The translations under genes were made by a program, and so were the position numbers. The notes under the pieces were generated by a model. That model was not told the DNA's origin and did not search any database. It saw only the letters and a program-made list of their open reading frames with translations. This document shows positions 6,606-8,350 of a DNA stretch of 8,350 bases, piece after piece. How positions within the stretch are numbered: the first letter of the stretch is position 1; every line of letters begins with the position of its first letter. The stretch lies in assembly GCA_020436865.1 (NCBI GenBank), contig JAGQXA010001039.1, forward strand, positions 1 through 8,350, in the 5' to 3' direction. This stretch comes from Saprospiraceae bacterium (GTDB taxonomy: Bacteria > Bacteroidota > Bacteroidia > Chitinophagales > Saprospiraceae).

Positions 6606-6968
6606 TTAATGGTAAAAATTCCTAAAAATCCAAAAAGCGAGTAATGAACCGATAATATTAGCGATAATGTCCAATACTTCAAAATATCGATTGGGGAAAA
6701 AGGCGAACTGGATCGTTTCCATCGCAATCCCGAAGATCGCGCTGGCGGCGACGACCCCAAGGGGGCGGTCGATGCCGATCTTATGGGTTCCCCAAAGTAA
6801 TAACCACGTCTGGATCCCGTAGGCGGTCAGATGGCCGAGTTTGTCCCAAGCCAGCAGGTCGCGCCAATCTTCGGGCACGCTTACCCCCGGCCCGGTGGAC
6901 AGCCAGGCGATCACGCCGCTCCAAAGGAGGGCGGGCAACAACGGTTTCCAGTGGTGTCGGCTTTCCAA
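6606..6968 (-). CDS. VanZ-like small membrane protein
   Basis: This is an inner-membrane protein of 120 residues with about four helices (9-24, 47-61, 67-82, 99-116). It belongs to the VanZ-like family, shown by WDKLGHLTAYGIQTWLLLWG (41-60), with the conserved D42-K-x-x-H46, then ETIQFAFFPNRYFEVLDIIA (84-103) and N104-x-x-G107. The family is named after a teicoplanin-resistance accessory gene, but most chromosomal members have no known link to resistance and their biochemical function is unknown. The start is uncertain: TTG 6968 is the best codon in frame, no ATG exists before residue 83, and the frame continues upstream. It sits between gcvH (64 bases) and tonB (11 bases), forming one transcription unit. 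From memory this gcvH, VanZ-like, TonB order recurs in Bacteroidota, which I could not check. It should not be annotated as a resistance gene. Confidence 0.85.
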   Translation of the reverse strand: MESRHHWKPLLPALLWSGVIAWLSTGPGVSVPEDWRDLLAWDKLGHLTAYGIQTWLLLWGTHKIGIDRPLGVVAASAIFGIAMETIQFAFFPNRYFEVLDIIANIIGSLLAFWIFRNFYH

Positions 6969-7014
6969 CGTTACTCCAGATGCAGTAAGCAGGCTTTTTG
7001 GTGGGAGAGGTGTG

Positions 7015-7034
7015 AAAAAAAACTGATTTTTTTT
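7015..7034. repeat. A8-CTGA-T8 palindrome at the end of gcvH
   Basis: Eight A (7015-7022), CTGA, and eight T (7027-7034) form a perfect palindrome overlapping the gcvH stop codon (TAA, 7035-7033). With only A-T pairs it is a weak hairpin, not a convincing terminator, and the downstream VanZ-like and tonB genes lack a visible promoter, so transcription probably reads through. It may attenuate expression or be a slippage-prone site. Confidence 0.5.
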
Positions 7035-7428
7035 ATCCGACCAGTTCCTGATAAGCGGTGGAGTCGAGCAGATCGTTCAACTCATCCGGGTCGGAGACGG
7101 CCATTTTGATGATCCAGCCTTCGCCATAGGGGTCGGAATTGACCAGGCCCGGATTATCGCCTCCGGCTTCGCTGATGGCCTCGTTGAACTCCAGGATCAC
7201 TCCGGAAACGGGCAAATAGAGGTCGGAAGTGGTCTTGACCGCTTCGACCGTCCCGAAAATGTCGTCTTTTCCCAGGGTTTCGCCCACTGTTTCTACCTCG
7301 ACGTAGACCAGGTCGCCCAGCTCGCTCTGGGCAAAATCGGTGATACCCACATAGGCCGTTTTACCGTCGTTTTCCAACCGGAGCCATTCGTGCTCTTGGG
7401 TGTATTTCAGATTGGAAGGAAATTTCAT
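7033..7428 (-). CDS. gcvH: Glycine cleavage system H protein
   Basis: GcvH is the small cytoplasmic carrier that shuttles the aminomethyl group on a lipoyl arm between the P, T and L proteins of the glycine cleavage complex; in many organisms it is also a lipoyl relay. The 131 residues match the family length. The start MKFPSNLKYTQEHEWLRLEN is typical, as is FGTVEAVKTTSDLYLPVSG (58-76), in which K65 is the lipoylation site, and NDLLDSTAYQELVG at the end. The open frame continues 83 codons upstream of ATG 7428, but those codons cover the citrate synthase terminator and the promoter and have no family resemblance, so ATG 7428 is the start. gcvT and gcvP are not in the window, which is common when gcvH is unlinked. 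It leads the gcvH, VanZ-like, tonB unit. Confidence 0.96.
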   Translation of the reverse strand: MKFPSNLKYTQEHEWLRLENDGKTAYVGITDFAQSELGDLVYVEVETVGETLGKDDIFGTVEAVKTTSDLYLPVSGVILEFNEAISEAGGDNPGLVNSDPYGEGWIIKMAVSDPDELNDLLDSTAYQELVG

Positions 7429-7482
7429 GGATCGGGTTTTTATTTGATCGTTATTGAATTGGGCTCGCCTAGTCAGGCTGCC

Positions 7483-7490
7483 CAAAAATA
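7483..7490 (-). promoter_or_regulatory. Candidate -7 box for the gcvH unit
   Basis: TATTTTTG (minus strand, 7490-7483) is a perfect TAnnTTTG box, 55 bases before the gcvH ATG, close to the distance seen for rpmH and the TPR gene. The expected TTG about 20 bases further upstream is missing (GCT at 7513-7511), so the site is only half supported. Confidence 0.4.
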
Positions 7491-7530
7491 AACGAAATTT
7501 TAAAACTGGAAGCGTTTCGGCCGTAAAAAG

Positions 7531-7565
7531 AAAAGAGCCGCCTCCGGGATGGGGGCGGCTCTTTT
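7531..7565 (-). terminator. Intrinsic terminator of citrate synthase gene
   Basis: AAAAGAGCCGCC (7531-7542) and GGCGGCTCTTTT (7554-7565) form a perfect 12-bp stem with an 11-base loop. On the minus strand the stem runs into CTTTTCTTTTT, a strong T-tract, starting about 20 bases after the citrate synthase stop. It insulates the gcvH unit from it. Confidence 0.9.
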
Positions 7566-7582
7566 GGCGGTCGGGGCGGTCG

Positions 7583-8350
7583 TCAATTGATGCCCACTTC
7601 TTTGTTCTGGGCCAGAAACTCCCGTACCCAGTTGGTCGTGACCGACTTCGGGCGTTCCAGCGGCATGCCCAGTGCACGCGACCAGCACAAGGCGGCCATT
7701 ACTCCCAATGCTCTGGAGACGCCGAACAGCACCGTATAGAAACTGTACTCGGTCATGCCGTAGTGAACGAGCAGAGCGCCGGAGTGAGCGTCGACATTGG
7801 GCCAGGGGTTTTTGACCTTTCCGAGGCCTTCGAGGATCGGGGGCACTACTTTGAAGACCTTCCAGACGACATTGACGATATCGTCGTCCTGGATATACTC
7901 TTCGGCAAAACGCTTCTGGGCCATGAAACGCGGATCGGGGCGGCGCAATACAGCATGGCCGTATCCCGGAATGACCTTCCCGGCAGCCAGGGTGCTGTTC
8001 ACGTACTCGCTGATCTGCTCTTCGGTGGGTTTGGTGGTTCCCAGGGCATCGAGCATCTTGAAGATCCAGCCGATCACCTCCTGATTGGCCAGGCCGTGCA
8101 GCGGACCGGCCAGCGACCCCATGGCGCCGGCGTAGGAGAGGTAAGCGTCGCTGAGGGTCGAACTGATCAGGTGCGCCGTATGAGCGGAGGCATTGCCCCC
8201 TTCGTGGTCGGCGTGAATGGTCAGATAAAGCCGCATGAGGTTCTTGAAATCCGGATGGGGCATACCCAGCAAATGGGCGAAGTTGGCGGCCCAGTCGAGG
8301 GAGATATCCGGCGCCAGGTGTTGCCCTTGGTGGTAGGTGCGCCGGTAGAT
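7583..8350 (-). CDS. gltA: Citrate synthase, eukaryotic (type I) form, C-terminal part (cut by window edge)
   Basis: Citrate synthase condenses oxaloacetate and acetyl-CoA at the entry of the TCA cycle. The last 255 residues are present; the start lies beyond base 8350. All three catalytic residues are in place: histidine in SLAGPLHGLANQEV (fragment residue 85), histidine in VIPGYGHAVLRRPDPR (132) and aspartate in KNPWPNVDAHSGALL (187), followed by YGMTEYSFYTVLFGVSRALG and SRALGMPLERPKS, which hold the arginines for citrate binding. These blocks, and RLYLTIHADHEGGNASAHT, match mitochondrial citrate synthase much better than the hexameric type of Escherichia coli. The protein is therefore expected to be a dimer without the NADH control of the large bacterial type; this is inferred from the family. 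The reading frame is intact to TGA 7585-7583 and closes with a strong terminator. The symbol gltA is used by function only. Confidence 0.95.
   Translation of the reverse strand: MYRRTYHQGQHLAPDISLDWAANFAHLLGMPHPDFKNLMRLYLTIHADHEGGNASAHTAHLISSTLSDAYLSYAGAMGSLAGPLHGLANQEVIGWIFKMLDALGTTKPTEEQISEYVNSTLAAGKVIPGYGHAVLRRPDPRFMAQKRFAEEYIQDDDIVNVVWKVFKVVPPILEGLGKVKNPWPNVDAHSGALLVHYGMTEYSFYTVLFGVSRALGVMAALCWSRALGMPLERPKSVTTNWVREFLAQNKEVGIN

Noticed and set aside
6606..6968. Glycopeptide resistance gene
   Set aside because: VanZ-like proteins are widespread and there are no vanA, vanH, vanX or regulator genes nearby; only the fold family is shared.
7429..7677. 83-codon N-terminal extension of GcvH
   Set aside because: It would overlap the citrate synthase coding region and its terminator, and GcvH of normal length starts at ATG 7428.

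Overview
The window looks like ordinary chromosome from a fairly GC-rich member of the Bacteroidota, most likely from a Saprospira/Lewinella-type lineage (lineage is a guess). The reasons are: genes without Shine-Dalgarno sequences; promoter-like sites of the Bacteroidota type (TTG, about 20 bases, TAnnTTTG); a TonB with a Pro-rich linker and the compact C-terminal domain usual in this phylum; and a long secreted TPR protein of a kind common there. Seven protein genes and two edge fragments would be expected to sit on the main chromosome. I see no transposase, integrase, tRNA, rRNA, CRISPR array or recognisable defence system.

Layout from left to right. Positions 1-1331 (minus) hold the N-terminal 443 residues of Mfd, cut by the window edge. 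Positions 1446-3131 (minus) hold a complete FadD-type long-chain acyl-CoA synthetase, 114 bases upstream of mfd and in the same direction. Positions 3132-3355 are a divergent intergenic region with a hairpin and a strong rpmH promoter. Positions 3356-3511 (plus) hold rpmH (ribosomal protein bL34, 51 aa), the only plus-strand gene. Positions 3512-3697 are a convergent intergenic region with a long inverted repeat and three copies of a 21-bp repeat ending in a palindrome. Positions 3698-5500 (minus) hold a secreted TPR protein. Positions 5501-5694 hold its promoter and the terminator of the next gene. Positions 5695-7428 (minus) hold the cluster gcvH, VanZ-like, tonB. Positions 7583-8350 (minus) hold the C-terminal 255 residues of a eukaryotic-type citrate synthase, closed by a terminator at 7531-7565.

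Functionally this is housekeeping: transcription-coupled repair (Mfd), fatty acid activation (FadD), translation (bL34), outer-membrane energy transduction (TonB), one-carbon/glycine metabolism (GcvH) and TCA cycle entry (citrate synthase). The transcription units I infer are gltA alone; gcvH-vanZ-like-tonB, bounded by terminators on both sides; the TPR gene alone; rpmH alone; and fadD with mfd, possibly together.

I found no convincing new biological system. The parts most worth a second look are the 21-bp triple repeat next to the TPR gene, the dyad inside the TPR promoter, the TonB with an extra N-terminal membrane segment and two poly-proline arms, and the two metabolic enzymes whose closest resemblance is outside the phylum (eukaryotic-type citrate synthase, enterobacterial-type FadD).
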